From Acinetobacter sp. CS-2 (GTDB lineage Bacteria > Pseudomonadota > Gammaproteobacteria > Pseudomonadales > Moraxellaceae), in the NCBI RefSeq assembly GCF_016599715.1, contig NZ_CP067019.1:620001-684000 (forward strand): DNA of 64,000 nt. Direction: 5' to 3'. The notes under the pieces are model-generated. The model did not search any database, was not told the origin of the DNA, and saw nothing but the letters and a program-made list of their open reading frames with translations. Made by a program: the position numbers and the translations under genes. Below are positions 26,446-34,952 of the stretch, piece by piece (positions within the stretch are counted from its first letter, which is position 1; each line of letters starts with the position of its first letter).

Positions 26446-28035
26446 ATGTTTAAAGAGCAACTCGCTAGAGAAGTCGCGACTCGCAGGACGTTCGCCATTA
26501 TTTCCCACCCCGATGCCGGTAAAACCACCATGACAGAAAAGCTGCTGTTATGGGGTCAGGCGATTCAGGTTGCAGGGATGGTGAAAAGCCGTAAATCGGA
26601 CCGTGCCGCCACCTCTGACTGGATGGAAATGGAAAAGGAACGTGGTATTTCGATCACCACCTCGGTAATGCAGTTCCCGTTTAAAGACAAGATGATCAAC
26701 CTGCTGGACACTCCGGGACACGAAGACTTTTCGGAAGATACTTACCGTACCCTGACTGCTGTGGATTCAGCGTTGATGGTGATTGATGGTGCAAAAGGTG
26801 TCGAGGACCGTACCATTAAATTGATGGAAGTGTGTCGTATGCGTGACACGCCGATCATCTCTTTCGTCAACAAAATGGACCGTGAAATCCGTGAGCCTTT
26901 AGAGCTTTTGGATGAAATTGAAAACGTCCTGAAAATCAAATGTGTGCCATTAACCTGGCCACTCGGTACCGGCCGTGATTTTGCCGGTGTTTATAATCTT
27001 CTGGAAGAAAAATTCTACGTTTACAAAGCCGGTTTTGGTTCAGTAATTACCGACATCGAAGTGCGTGATGGTTATGACCATGCAGACCTGCGTGAAAAAG
27101 TCGGTGAGCTGGCATGGGCAGCATTTGAGGAATCTCTGGAACTGGTTCAAATGGCCAATGAACCATTAGACCGTGAAGAATTCCTGGCGGGTCGTCAAAC
27201 ACCTGTTTTATTTGGTACGGCGCTGGGTAACTTTGGTGTCGACCATGTACTGGAGGCTTTCAGTAACTATGCACCTGAACCTAAAGCCCATCCGACCCAA
27301 GACCGTAAAGTAGACTCCACTGAAGAAGGTTTCACCGGCTTTGTCTTCAAGATTCAGGCCAATATGGATCCGAAACACCGTGACCGTATTGCCTTCATGC
27401 GAATCTGTTCAGGCAAGTACGAAAAAGGTATGAAAATGAAGCATGTACGTATTGATAAAGACGTGCGCATCAGTGATGCCTTGACTTTCCTGGCCGGTGA
27501 TCGTCAGCACCTGGAAGAAGCATGGCCGGGCGATATTATTGGTTTACACAACCACGGTACCATCCAGATTGGCGACACCTTTACTTCAGGTGAAAAACTG
27601 CAGTTTACCGGTATTCCACACTTTGCTCCGGAAATGTTCCGCCGTGTGCGTCTGAAAGATCCATTGAAGTCGAAACAGCTGCAAAAAGGTCTGAAAGAGC
27701 TTTCAGAAGAAGGTGCAACCCAGGTATTCATGCCGCAAAACAGCAATGACCTGATTGTGGGTGCAGTCGGTGTGCTGCAGTTTGAAGTGGTCGCATACCG
27801 TCTGAAAGAAGAGTATAAAGTAGACTGCGTCTACGAGCCGGTCAGCATCAATACCGTTCGTTGGGTATCTTGTGAAGATGAGAAGAAATTCAACGAATTC
27901 AAGAAAAAAGCCCATGACCAGTTGTCAGTCGATGGGGGTGGTCACCTGACTTATCTGGCACCAAGCCGGGTGAATTTGCAGCTCATGCAGGAGCGTTATC
28001 CGGATATCGTGTTCCGTAATACCCGTGAACACTAA
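26446..28035 (+). CDS. prfC: Peptide chain release factor 3
   Basis: RF3 is the GTPase that recycles RF1 and RF2 from the ribosome after termination. From ATG 26446 it is 529 aa, the same length as E. coli RF3. The in-frame TTG at 26401 would add 15 unusual residues and is rejected. The G motifs are complete: SHPDAGKTT (G1), [14 protein letters not shown] (G3) and NKMDRE (G4). Domain II and the RF3 C-terminal domain are intact. Its first ~15 residues ([12 protein letters not shown]) differ from those of the remnant 5.4 kb upstream (ELAAQVAQ) while the next residues are identical, as if the present N-terminus and promoter came with the insertion. A terminator follows at 28046. Confidence 0.96.
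   Translation: MFKEQLAREVATRRTFAIISHPDAGKTTMTEKLLLWGQAIQVAGMVKSRKSDRAATSDWMEMEKERGISITTSVMQFPFKDKMINLLDTPGHEDFSEDTYRTLTAVDSALMVIDGAKGVEDRTIKLMEVCRMRDTPIISFVNKMDREIREPLELLDEIENVLKIKCVPLTWPLGTGRDFAGVYNLLEEKFYVYKAGFGSVITDIEVRDGYDHADLREKVGELAWAAFEESLELVQMANEPLDREEFLAGRQTPVLFGTALGNFGVDHVLEAFSNYAPEPKAHPTQDRKVDSTEEGFTGFVFKIQANMDPKHRDRIAFMRICSGKYEKGMKMKHVRIDKDVRISDALTFLAGDRQHLEEAWPGDIIGLHNHGTIQIGDTFTSGEKLQFTGIPHFAPEMFRRVRLKDPLKSKQLQKGLKELSEEGATQVFMPQNSNDLIVGAVGVLQFEVVAYRLKEEYKVDCVYEPVSINTVRWVSCEDEKKFNEFKKKAHDQLSVDGGGHLTYLAPSRVNLQLMQERYPDIVFRNTREH
26491..26509 (+). repeat. Right 19-bp direct repeat in prfC (att-like)
   Basis: TTCGCCATTATTTCCCACC, coding for FAIISH of RF3; identical to 21100-21118. 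Recombination between the two would remove 5391 bp and join the remnant 5' end to the prfC body in frame. Confidence 0.85.
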
Positions 28036-28045
28036 GACAACCAAA

Positions 28046-28074
28046 AAAACAGCTTCTTTATGAAGCTGTTTTAT
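28046..28074 (+). terminator. Terminator after prfC
   Basis: AAACAGCTTC-TTTAT-GAAGCTGTTT hairpin followed by a T-rich tail. Confidence 0.88.
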
Positions 28075-28125
28075 TATGTAGAATCATTAAGATAAATGAA
28101 TTGCTTGAGAAAAAGAGTGGTCGGC

Positions 28126-28950
28126 ATGAATGGAAAACTCGGGGCTGTATCCGTAATCATCATGGGGCTGATGCTCAGTGCCTGTGATGCTTCAAAACAA
28201 GAATCCAAACAACCTGATCAGGAACAGTCGCCAGCTTCAGTCTTTAAAACCGAAAAAGCAGAGGTCTTGCCGTATTTAAATATTCAGGAGCAAGAGGCAA
28301 AAATTGCCTTGCCTTTTTGTGAAACAAAGAACTGTATTGACCTGAGTATTCAAACGGTACATACCGAAGATGCCTGGTTAAATGACTGGATTGCCAAGAG
28401 TCAAGCCAAGGTTATTCAAGATCAAATTGGTTTAAAACAGGACATGAGCCTGCAGCAGGCCGTAAATGCCTATGTGAAAAAGTCGGATACCTGGCAGGCA
28501 GAATTTGCCAAAAATAAGCCCTATGAACTGTCAATGTATACCCGAATTGCCTATCAGCGTAATCAATATGTGCTGATACAATTAGGCGTCGACACGACGC
28601 AGGAAGAAGTAAAAGTAAAAGAGCGCTATTATTTCTTTGTAGCTGACCGTAAAAAACACAAAGCGGTGACGTTGCTGGATATTCTGGAACCTCAGCAGCA
28701 AACCGCCATGAATAGTATTGTGCAGCAGGCTTATCAAAAATGGTTAAAGCAACAAAAGGCTGAAGTCAGACAGAAAGCGCCAAAGAAACTGTACTGGGGA
28801 CAGGCAGACTGGTTCTTTGATCAGGAAGGGATCGGTTTGCATTATCGCACCCATGAAATTGTTAAAGATGGTGCCCAGCTGGATATTTATTTAACCAAAG
28901 AACAAACCAAGCAGATATTGAAAGCTGACGCTTATCAGCATATGTTTTAG
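28126..28950 (+). CDS. Lipoprotein, DUF3298/RsiV-like
   Basis: A lipoprotein of 274 aa from ATG 28126, with a compact signal ending in LSAC (Cys20). The ATG at 28096 would add ten residues before a normal-looking signal, so the later start is preferred. The C-terminal half (YYFFVADRKKHKAVTLLDILEP ... IVQQAYQKWLKQQ ... GIGLHYRTHEIVKDG) matches the arrangement of the DUF3298/RsiV-like domain, in weaker form than the next gene. Probably anchored in the outer membrane facing the periplasm. It is the first of two tandem paralogues with tatD behind them. Confidence 0.72.
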   Translation: MNGKLGAVSVIIMGLMLSACDASKQESKQPDQEQSPASVFKTEKAEVLPYLNIQEQEAKIALPFCETKNCIDLSIQTVHTEDAWLNDWIAKSQAKVIQDQIGLKQDMSLQQAVNAYVKKSDTWQAEFAKNKPYELSMYTRIAYQRNQYVLIQLGVDTTQEEVKVKERYYFFVADRKKHKAVTLLDILEPQQQTAMNSIVQQAYQKWLKQQKAEVRQKAPKKLYWGQADWFFDQEGIGLHYRTHEIVKDGAQLDIYLTKEQTKQILKADAYQHMF

Positions 28951-29014
28951 TCATCGGTAATCAATTCAGACATTGAGTGAACGTCCATTTACCAGATTTA
29001 AGTTTATAGGTCAG

Positions 29015-30013
29015 ATGATGCTAAAAAATAAAACGATCTTTACTCTCAGTGTTGTTGCGGCGGCAATTGCCTTGAGTGCATGCCAACCTAAACAGCCTGA
29101 GCCTAAAAAAGAGGACAAAGTAGCCCAATCGCAAGCTGCTCAAGCCAAAGCTTTAACATTGGCAGGCGACACGGAAAAGCTGACTTTAAATTTGCCTGAA
29201 TGTGATGGGAATAGTTGTCCTGAAATAAATGTCGAGCGTCTTTCCAGTAACCAGGCATTTATTGATGAATTTATTGATCAACAAGTTTTAAAGCAGCTGG
29301 ATCAAATTTTAGATATTTCGCCGAAATTGTTGAAGACAGAGCAGCAGGCGACTACAGCAAGTGGAAATTCGAAAGATTTAAATCCAGCTCAGGCATCTGA
29401 AGCTGCTGCATCGGAAACTATTGAAACACCGAAACAGAAACTGGAAAAACAGGTGGCGCCTTATCTACAGACCTTTTTATCGCTGGATAAAGAACTAAAA
29501 GCCTTAAGTGCCAATCATCAGATCAGCCTGATGATCAAGCCGAAGATTCTCAATGCAGGCCAACCTTTGGCAACTGTGGTGTTAAATTCCAGCAGTTATC
29601 TGGGTGGTGCACATGGTTCATCCTCACAGTATTATTATAACTTTGATTTGAAAAAGAAAAAATTGGTCGAGTTGGATGATATTCTGGCGCCAAAACAGAA
29701 AGCTGTACTGGAACAGAAAGCTCATGAAGAGTTTAAACGTTGGGTTATTGATTCCAAGTTGGCAAATAGCGTTGAAGAATACGAACAGGCGTGGAAATTT
29801 ACTTTATCGGACAATTTTTACCTATCCACTCAAGGTCTGATTTTGCAATATGGCGAATATGAAATTGGGCCTTATGTGGTGGGATTGCCACGTTTGACCA
29901 TTCCTTATGAGCAGTTGCAAACCGTACTGAAGAAAGAGTACTTGCCTCAGGCTGAAGTCAAAAATGATGCTGCATCGGCAAGTACACCTATTGCAAATAA
30001 AGCCCAATCTTAA
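29015..30013 (+). CDS. Lipoprotein, DUF3298/RsiV-like (second copy)
   Basis: A 332-aa lipoprotein from ATG 29015. A second ATG follows directly; a TTG at 28973 is also in frame but would bury the signal. The lipobox is LSAC. A Gln/Ala-rich stretch and an acidic linker (about 110-140) are followed by a clear DUF3298-type domain: SSYLGGAHGSSSQYYYNFDL, LVELDDILAPKQKAVLEQ, FYLSTQGLILQYGEYEIGPYVVG. The GGAHG element is typical of RsiV and related proteins, which in Bacillus bind lysozyme; that activity is not implied here. Its TAA overlaps the ATG of tatD, so the two are translationally coupled. Confidence 0.8.
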   Translation: MMLKNKTIFTLSVVAAAIALSACQPKQPEPKKEDKVAQSQAAQAKALTLAGDTEKLTLNLPECDGNSCPEINVERLSSNQAFIDEFIDQQVLKQLDQILDISPKLLKTEQQATTASGNSKDLNPAQASEAAASETIETPKQKLEKQVAPYLQTFLSLDKELKALSANHQISLMIKPKILNAGQPLATVVLNSSSYLGGAHGSSSQYYYNFDLKKKKLVELDDILAPKQKAVLEQKAHEEFKRWVIDSKLANSVEEYEQAWKFTLSDNFYLSTQGLILQYGEYEIGPYVVGLPRLTIPYEQLQTVLKKEYLPQAEVKNDAASASTPIANKAQS

Positions 30014-30834
30014 TGTCTTATTCACTGTTTGATACCCATACCCATTTTGATGTTCCCGATTTCGATGCAGATCGGGAGCAACTGGCGCATGCGGCCAAAG
30101 CAGTTGGAGTAGAACGCTTGATTTTGATTGGTTTTGTTCAGTCGCGTTTTCAGGATCTGCTCTACATTCAGCATTTTCTCAATCAATTAAAAGATGCTCC
30201 TCAAAGTTATTTAGCACCGGGATTGCATCCTGTTTATATTGAACAGCATCAAAATGCACATTTGGCCGATTTAGAATCATTATTGAAAAATGAAGATTGT
30301 GTCGCAGTTGGAGAAATTGGTTTAGATAGCTTTTTAGCACAGCACAAGCAGCCAGACATGTTTCAGAAACAAAAAGATTTTTTTGCTGCACAATTGGAAT
30401 TGGCGCAACAGTTTAATAAGCCGGTGTTATTGCATATCCGCAAATCACATGCAGAAACACTGGCGATATTAAAACAGCAGCAATTTAGCTTGGGGGGAAT
30501 TGCCCATGCCTTTAGTGGTGGGATAGAAGAGGCCAAGGCCTTTATTCAACTGGGCTTTAAAATTGGCATCACTGGGCAAATTACCAATCCCAATGCCAAA
30601 AAACTGCATCGCGTGGTTCAGGCGATTGGTGCTGAACATCTGGTTCTGGAAACCGATTGTCCGGATATGACACCCTTATGCTGTCAAAGTTCCACTGAAC
30701 ATCGAACCCGCAATACGCCAGTCAATTTACCTTATGTTCTGGATGGATTGGCACAATCGCTGAATCTGGACCAGGCTTTTCTTGCCGCACAACTCTGGCA
30801 AAACTCCCTGGATGCTTTAAAGTTGGCATCTTGA
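30013..30834 (+). CDS. TatD-family metal-dependent hydrolase
   Basis: A 273-aa TIM-barrel hydrolase of the TatD DNase family. Metal-binding and active-site motifs are visible: FDTHTHFDV near the start, AVGEIGLDSF (Glu), LLHIRKSH (His), GIAHAFSGG (His) and LETDCPDMTP (Asp). Known members are 3'-5' DNases or D-aminoacyl-tRNA-type deacylases; which one this is cannot be decided. The ATG overlaps the preceding stop (TAATG), so it belongs to the lipoprotein operon. The length is slightly above the common 260 aa. Confidence 0.88.
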   Translation: MSYSLFDTHTHFDVPDFDADREQLAHAAKAVGVERLILIGFVQSRFQDLLYIQHFLNQLKDAPQSYLAPGLHPVYIEQHQNAHLADLESLLKNEDCVAVGEIGLDSFLAQHKQPDMFQKQKDFFAAQLELAQQFNKPVLLHIRKSHAETLAILKQQQFSLGGIAHAFSGGIEEAKAFIQLGFKIGITGQITNPNAKKLHRVVQAIGAEHLVLETDCPDMTPLCCQSSTEHRTRNTPVNLPYVLDGLAQSLNLDQAFLAAQLWQNSLDALKLAS

Positions 30835-30977
30835 AAAACATTGTAAAATCATATTTTATCCATCAATATGGGTTTTTAGGGTATGTTGTGCCATGAATCG
30901 GCTTGCTTGTCTGAGCGATATTTTATGCAAAGTTGCAAAGATTCATTTTCTGTTCTTAAATGCGTTTTATACTAATT

Positions 30978-30985
30978 CAAAAATC
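30978..30985. repeat. Left 8-bp target duplication of IS1-family element
   Basis: CAAAAATC occurs directly before the left end of the element and again at 31774-31781. Confidence 0.92.
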
Positions 30986-31773
30986 GGTGGTGTTTCAAAA
31001 AGTATGCTGACATTAAATGAAGCCATTATTGATGTAAAAAAAGGTTAAGTCGAAAGCTTTAAAATGGTTTTCAATCTTTTTTGAAAAATTACAACTCCTT
31101 CTAAAACCGCGCCTAATTCGATGCCTTATTTTGCAATTATTACCTTCAATACCTACAGTAAAAAATTTACCAATACTTTGCTTGCAGTTTTTAAAAGCAG
31201 TTATGAAACTGTCCCAATGATCACTTGCAATTCGGGTGTAGTGAATACCTAATTGTTTAAGCTTTGTCTTCAATCGTTGAACTGTAGCTAAGTCTCTTTT
31301 ACCCCAAACATAAGCAACAATCTCACCTGTTTCTCGATGGTAGGCGTAAATAAGCCATTGTTTATTATTTTTATTTCCCACAAAAGTCCAAAACTCATCA
31401 ACTTCAAGAGACTCATAATGACTTTGTTTAGGCTGAATTTGGTAGGTCGATTCGGTTAAAGTACGTAAAACTTTACCGATACTGATTCGCTCAACTTCAG
31501 CGATATCTCGTATACCACTACCTCTGACCATCAACTGTAATATTTTTCGAGTAATGCCTGAATTACATCCTAGATAGCTCAGAGCATGGTCACCAATAAA
31601 CTGACGTTTACAGTCTTTGCACTGATAGTTTTGTTTCCCATCTACTTTGATGCCATTTTTCTTTATACTGTCACTGAGGCAGGTTGGACATTTGATTTCT
31701 AGAGTTATTCGCATTTCTCTATTTTATCAAAATTCAACCTGCTTTGTTTCAGCATACTTTTTGAAACACCACC
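30986..31773 (-). mobile_element. IS1-family insertion sequence (788 bp)
   Basis: Perfect 25-bp terminal inverted repeats begin GGTGGTGTTTCAAAAAGTAT on both ends (30986-31010 and complement of 31749-31773). They enclose a single transposase frame on the minus strand, with exact 8-bp duplications outside. Size, ends and duplication fit the IS1 family in its single-ORF form. It is inserted 31 bp upstream of the Bax-inhibitor-like gene. Confidence 0.95.
31013..31714 (-). CDS. IS1-family transposase (single frame)
   Basis: A 233-aa transposase that combines InsA- and InsB-like parts without a frameshift. The N-terminus has a zinc-finger with CPTC and CKDCKRQF, followed by a helix-turn-helix-like region. 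The catalytic part shows SLEVDEFWTFV (first Asp), IASDHWDSF (second Asp) and IEGNNCKIRHRIRRGFRRS (Glu plus the Arg-rich signature), ending ENHFKAFDLTFFYINN as in IS1 proteins. The frame is intact. Classical IS1 makes its transposase by frameshifting; this lineage does not need it. Confidence 0.93.
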   Translation of the reverse strand: MRITLEIKCPTCLSDSIKKNGIKVDGKQNYQCKDCKRQFIGDHALSYLGCNSGITRKILQLMVRGSGIRDIAEVERISIGKVLRTLTESTYQIQPKQSHYESLEVDEFWTFVGNKNNKQWLIYAYHRETGEIVAYVWGKRDLATVQRLKTKLKQLGIHYTRIASDHWDSFITAFKNCKQSIGKFFTVGIEGNNCKIRHRIRRGFRRSCNFSKKIENHFKAFDLTFFYINNGFI

Positions 31774-31781
31774 CAAAAATC
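31774..31781. repeat. Right 8-bp target duplication of IS1-family element
   Basis: Second copy of CAAAAATC. Confidence 0.92.
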
Positions 31782-31804
31782 TAAATGACAATAATGAGGG
31801 AATT

Positions 31805-32539
31805 ATGCAAAGTAATAATCCTATTTTAACCCGGGTCGAAACCCAGAGTGATTTTAACCATGCCATGACGGTGCAAGGTGCCATTCAAAAGTCGGTGATA
31901 TTGACGGTAATTGCTGCTGTAGTCGGTATATCACTCTTTTTATATAGCTTTCTGACCCTGAATATATCGATGGCTTATGCTGCCGCAATGGTGGGAGCGA
32001 TTGGTGGATTTATCCTGGCACTCATCGTCACATTCAAGCCGAATACCGCCCCCACATTAGCCATTCCTTATGCACTGTTTGAAGGGGCATTTTTAGGGGG
32101 AATTTCGGTTGTATTTCAGCTGAAATTTCCAGGTGTACCTTTACAAGCCTTGCTGGCAACCTTTGTTACCACATTGGTCATGTTTGGGTTATACCGCTTC
32201 CAGATTATTCGTGCCACAGAAAAATTTAAAGCTGTAGTGATGTCCGCTTCGATTGCCATTGCCATTGTATTTGTAGTGCAAATGGTTATGGGGTTGGCTT
32301 TTGGTTCTAGTATTCCCTATATTTTTGAAAGCAACTGGCTGGGGATTGGCTTTGCTGCATTTGTCGCAGTCATTGCTTCTTTAAACCTGATACTCGATTT
32401 TGACCTGATCGAATCATCTGCTGCACAGTATGCGCCAAAAGCGATGGAATGGTTGTGTGGTATTGCCTTGTTGGCGACCTTGGTCTGGATGTATTATTCC
32501 TTCCTGCGCTTGCTGGGCTTATTACAAGGGGATGATTAA
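31805..32539 (+). CDS. Bax inhibitor-1/YccA-like membrane protein
   Basis: A 244-aa inner-membrane protein with about seven hydrophobic segments, of the bacterial Bax-inhibitor-1-like group. Characteristic are the FEGAFLGGISVVF stretch, NLILDFDLIES and the C-terminal EWLCGIALLATLVWMYYSFLRLLGLL. Relatives are proposed calcium-leak or protease-modulating membrane proteins; no function is established for this one. It has a GAGGGA ribosome site. The IS1-family element ends 31 bp before the start, so the natural promoter (candidate TATACT at 30968) now lies beyond the element. Expression must read from the IS or from a new junction promoter (inference). Confidence 0.82.
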   Translation: MQSNNPILTRVETQSDFNHAMTVQGAIQKSVILTVIAAVVGISLFLYSFLTLNISMAYAAAMVGAIGGFILALIVTFKPNTAPTLAIPYALFEGAFLGGISVVFQLKFPGVPLQALLATFVTTLVMFGLYRFQIIRATEKFKAVVMSASIAIAIVFVVQMVMGLAFGSSIPYIFESNWLGIGFAAFVAVIASLNLILDFDLIESSAAQYAPKAMEWLCGIALLATLVWMYYSFLRLLGLLQGDD

Positions 32540-32585
32540 TCCTTTTAACCAGGACAGCGAGCTAGATAGTACGATCAGTTCAGAA

Positions 32586-32613
32586 ATGCTCCGCAATGGC
32601 GGAGCATTTTTTT
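32586..32613 (+). terminator. Terminator after the Bax-inhibitor-like gene
   Basis: ATGCTCCGC-AATG-GCGGAGCAT hairpin followed by seven T. Confidence 0.93.
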
Positions 32614-32711
32614 GATTTTTACACAACATGTTAAAAAAAGGCGCATTATGCAATTTCGCAAATGCTTCAGACTTGGCATTATGCTGCTAAATTATTTTGA
32701 GTGAGATTCAC

Positions 32712-33518
32712 ATGGCACAAGGACTATTGGCGGGTAAGCGTTTTCTCATCGCGGGTATTGCAAGTAAATTATCCATTGCATTTGGTATTGCTCAAGCCTT
32801 GCATCGTGAAGGTGCTGAACTGGCATTTACCTATCCGAATGAAAAATTAAAAAAACGTGTTGATGAGTTTGCTGCACAATTCGGTTCAACACTGGTTTTC
32901 CCTTGTGACGTGGCGGTAGATGCTGAAATTGACCAGACTTTTGCAGAATTGGCAAAACATTGGGATGGTCTGGATGGCGTGGTTCATTCAATCGGTTTTG
33001 CACCAGCACATACTTTAGATGGTGACTTTACCGATGTTACCGACCGTGAAGGTTTTAACATTGCCCACGACATTAGTGCATACAGTTTTATTGCCATGGC
33101 ACGTGCTGCAAAACCTTTATTAAAAGTTCGCCAAGGCTGCTTGCTGACTTTGACTTATCAAGGTTCTGAACGTGTAATGCCGAATTACAATGTTATGGGT
33201 ATGGCGAAGGCATCATTGGAAGCGGGTGTACGTTATTTGGCATCAAGCCTTGGCGCAGAAGGCATTCGTGTAAATGCTATTTCAGCAGGTCCAATCCGTA
33301 CTCTTGCAGCTTCAGGTATCAAGTCTTTCCGTAAAATGCTCGACCTGAATGAAAAAGTTGCGCCACTGAAACGTAATGTGACCATTGAAGATGTCGGTAA
33401 TGCGGCATTGTTCCTGTGCTCACCTTGGGCTAATGGTATTACTGGCGAAATTATGTATGTTGATGCCGGCTTTAATACTGTGGGTATGAGCGCTGATTTA
33501 ATGATGGATGGTGAATAA
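32712..33518 (+). CDS. fabI: Enoyl-[acyl-carrier-protein] reductase (NADH)
   Basis: Last step of each fatty-acid elongation cycle in the cytosol; target of triclosan. From ATG 32712 it is 268 aa. The TTG at 32697 is less likely. The SDR fold shows the FabI-type cofactor site [14 protein letters not shown], the SIGFAP loop with the glycine that is replaced in triclosan-resistant mutants of other species (unchanged here), and the catalytic pair Tyr-x6-Lys in [26 protein letters not shown] is the usual substrate loop. It is monocistronic. Confidence 0.96.
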   Translation: MAQGLLAGKRFLIAGIASKLSIAFGIAQALHREGAELAFTYPNEKLKKRVDEFAAQFGSTLVFPCDVAVDAEIDQTFAELAKHWDGLDGVVHSIGFAPAHTLDGDFTDVTDREGFNIAHDISAYSFIAMARAAKPLLKVRQGCLLTLTYQGSERVMPNYNVMGMAKASLEAGVRYLASSLGAEGIRVNAISAGPIRTLAASGIKSFRKMLDLNEKVAPLKRNVTIEDVGNAALFLCSPWANGITGEIMYVDAGFNTVGMSADLMMDGE

Positions 33519-33529
33519 ATTCATCTAAA

Positions 33530-33625
33530 AGCTCCTCCCTTTTTTAAAGGGAGGTTGGGAGGGATTCTGTAATCTCCCCCAACCCCTCTTTGATAAAGAG
33601 GGGCTTTCTCCTCTCAGGAGAGGGA
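33530..33625. repeat. REP-like palindromic intergenic repeat (copy A)
   Basis: Nested palindromes with runs of C/T and A/G: CTCCCTTTTTTAAAGGGAG, then AACCCCTCTTT...AAAGAGGGG, then CTCCTCTCAGGAGAG. The core AATCTCCCC(C/T)AACCCCTCTTT recurs inverted at 40030-40060. It lies between the convergent fabI and secB genes. Confidence 0.75.
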
Positions 33626-33636
33626 AATATGGCAAT

Positions 33637-33664
33637 AAAAAAGACCGCAAATGCGGTCTTTTTT
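33637..33664. terminator. Bidirectional terminator between fabI and secB
   Basis: AAAAAAGACCGCA-AA-TGCGGTCTTTTTT, symmetric with A and T runs. Confidence 0.92.
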
Positions 33665-33682
33665 ATATTGAAGCTTAAGCGA

Positions 33683-34138
33683 TTAAGCTTGACCTTCAGC
33701 AGCGGCTGCTTGCGCACGTTGCATATTTGCTTCGAATTCAGCATCGAAGTTAATTGGTGTAAGCAGCAATTGCGGGAAGCTTCCTTTGGTGACCATATCA
33801 TTCACTGCTTCGCGTAAGAACGGGAACAGGATATTTGGACAATAAGCACCCAGAATATATGGCAGGCGTTCTTCTTCAACACCGTCAATCAGGAAAATAC
33901 CGGCTTGAGTTACATCCACGATAAATGCAGTATCACCTGCATTGTTCGCTTGAACCACGACTTGTAATGACACTTCGTAATGCGTCGCATCAATTTTTTC
34001 TGCAGAAGAAGACAGGTTGATATTTAATTCAGGCTGCCATTCTTTAGTAAATACTTGTGCCCCAGGTACTTCAAAAGAAATATCTTTAGTGTAAATACGT
34101 TCTAGTGCTAATTGTGGTTGAGCTTGTTGTTCACTCAT
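33683..34138 (-). CDS. secB: Protein-export chaperone SecB
   Basis: A cytosolic chaperone that keeps secreted precursors unfolded and hands them to SecA. At 151 aa it is of normal size. Typical features are [19 protein letters not shown] at the start of the fold, the [10 protein letters not shown] strands, and [40 protein letters not shown] near the end. It is the last gene of the rhodanese-grxC-secB cluster on the minus strand, 39 bp after grxC, an arrangement also seen in other gammaproteobacteria. Confidence 0.97.
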   Translation of the reverse strand: MSEQQAQPQLALERIYTKDISFEVPGAQVFTKEWQPELNINLSSSAEKIDATHYEVSLQVVVQANNAGDTAFIVDVTQAGIFLIDGVEEERLPYILGAYCPNILFPFLREAVNDMVTKGSFPQLLLTPINFDAEFEANMQRAQAAAAEGQA

Positions 34139-34177
34139 TCTTTAATCCTTAATATGAAGAGCTGACTTAATATAGGG

Positions 34178-34432
34178 TTAAGCCAATAGTTCGTTTAGTT
34201 TTCCTTCACGCTCTAAAGCATAAAGTTGATCAAAACCACCAATAAACTGGTCGTTAATAAAAATTTGTGGAACAGTACGATGATTGGTGCGTTGCATCAG
34301 TTCCACACGTACTTCAGGCGCTTCGTTAGATAAGTTAATTTCTTTATAAGCCACGCCTTTACGCTCAAGAAGTTGTTTTGCGCGAATGCAATATGGGCAT
34401 ACGGTGGTGGAATAAATAATTACTTCAGCCAT
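34178..34432 (-). CDS. grxC: Glutaredoxin 3
   Basis: A small glutathione-dependent disulfide reductase of 84 aa. The active site CPYC is at about residues 12-15, and the glutathione-binding TVPQIFINDQFIGGFDQLYAL region is complete. It sits 18 bp after the rhodanese gene and before secB, so all three are probably one transcript. This grouping links thiol redox with export. Confidence 0.96.
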   Translation of the reverse strand: MAEVIIYSTTVCPYCIRAKQLLERKGVAYKEINLSNEAPEVRVELMQRTNHRTVPQIFINDQFIGGFDQLYALEREGKLNELLA

Positions 34433-34450
34433 TCAAAATCTCCAAGCGTA

Positions 34451-34858
34451 TTATTTGCTTTTAATCAGGGGTAAGCCTTGCACTTTCCAGTTGTTGATTC
34501 CACCGTCTAGACGGTAACTGTCGGCATGTCCCACTTGTTGTAAGGCAGTTCCTGCGATTTGACCCAGGTTACAAATGAACACTAGTGGTCGATCGGCAGA
34601 TTTTAACTCTTCAATATGACTGGTAATCTGGCTATAGGGAATATTACGGCTACCGCTGATATGACCTTCACGGAAATCTTTAGCATCACGTAAATCAATC
34701 AGCATGGCATTTTTAGCTTTGACTAAAATACCTAAAGATTGTGGTGAAATTTTACGGCCATTGCGTTGTCCTTCTAAAATAAAGAACAAAACAACCAACA
34801 CCCCGAGTGTTCCAAACAAGAAGGGGTGATTCCCCATAAATTCGAACCAACGTTCCAC
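34451..34858 (-). CDS. Rhodanese-like membrane-anchored protein (YibN type)
   Basis: A 135-aa protein with one N-terminal membrane segment (about 10-26, PFLFGTLGVLVVLFFIL) and a rhodanese domain with the likely active cysteine in VFICNLGQIAG (about 95). The DLRDAKDFREGHISGSRNIPY motif is the standard rhodanese entry. It corresponds by position and architecture to YibN, upstream of grxC and secB in E. coli. The sulfur acceptor is unknown. Confidence 0.88.
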   Translation of the reverse strand: MERWFEFMGNHPFLFGTLGVLVVLFFILEGQRNGRKISPQSLGILVKAKNAMLIDLRDAKDFREGHISGSRNIPYSQITSHIEELKSADRPLVFICNLGQIAGTALQQVGHADSYRLDGGINNWKVQGLPLIKSK

Positions 34859-34952
34859 AAGTCACCTAATTACAATTTCAAAATTGCGTAGAGTATAGCC
34901 TATAAATATGGCGATCAAAATCACTGCTTCAAGGGCTAAGGGTTAAGAAAAA

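Larger units (their letters stand above)
21100..26509. mobile_element. Putative island inserted at the 5' end of prfC
   Basis: About 5.4 kb lies between two direct copies of TTCGCCATTATTTCCCACC, each inside a copy of the prfC 5' coding region. Cargo is one autotransporter and one OmpA-like lipoprotein, with AT-rich non-coding DNA at the left end and repeated short motifs at the right end. The 5' end of prfC is the known integration site of SXT/R391-type integrative elements. No integrase, excisionase or transfer gene is present, so if this was an integrative element it is now a remnant or depends on factors in trans. Confidence 0.55.
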
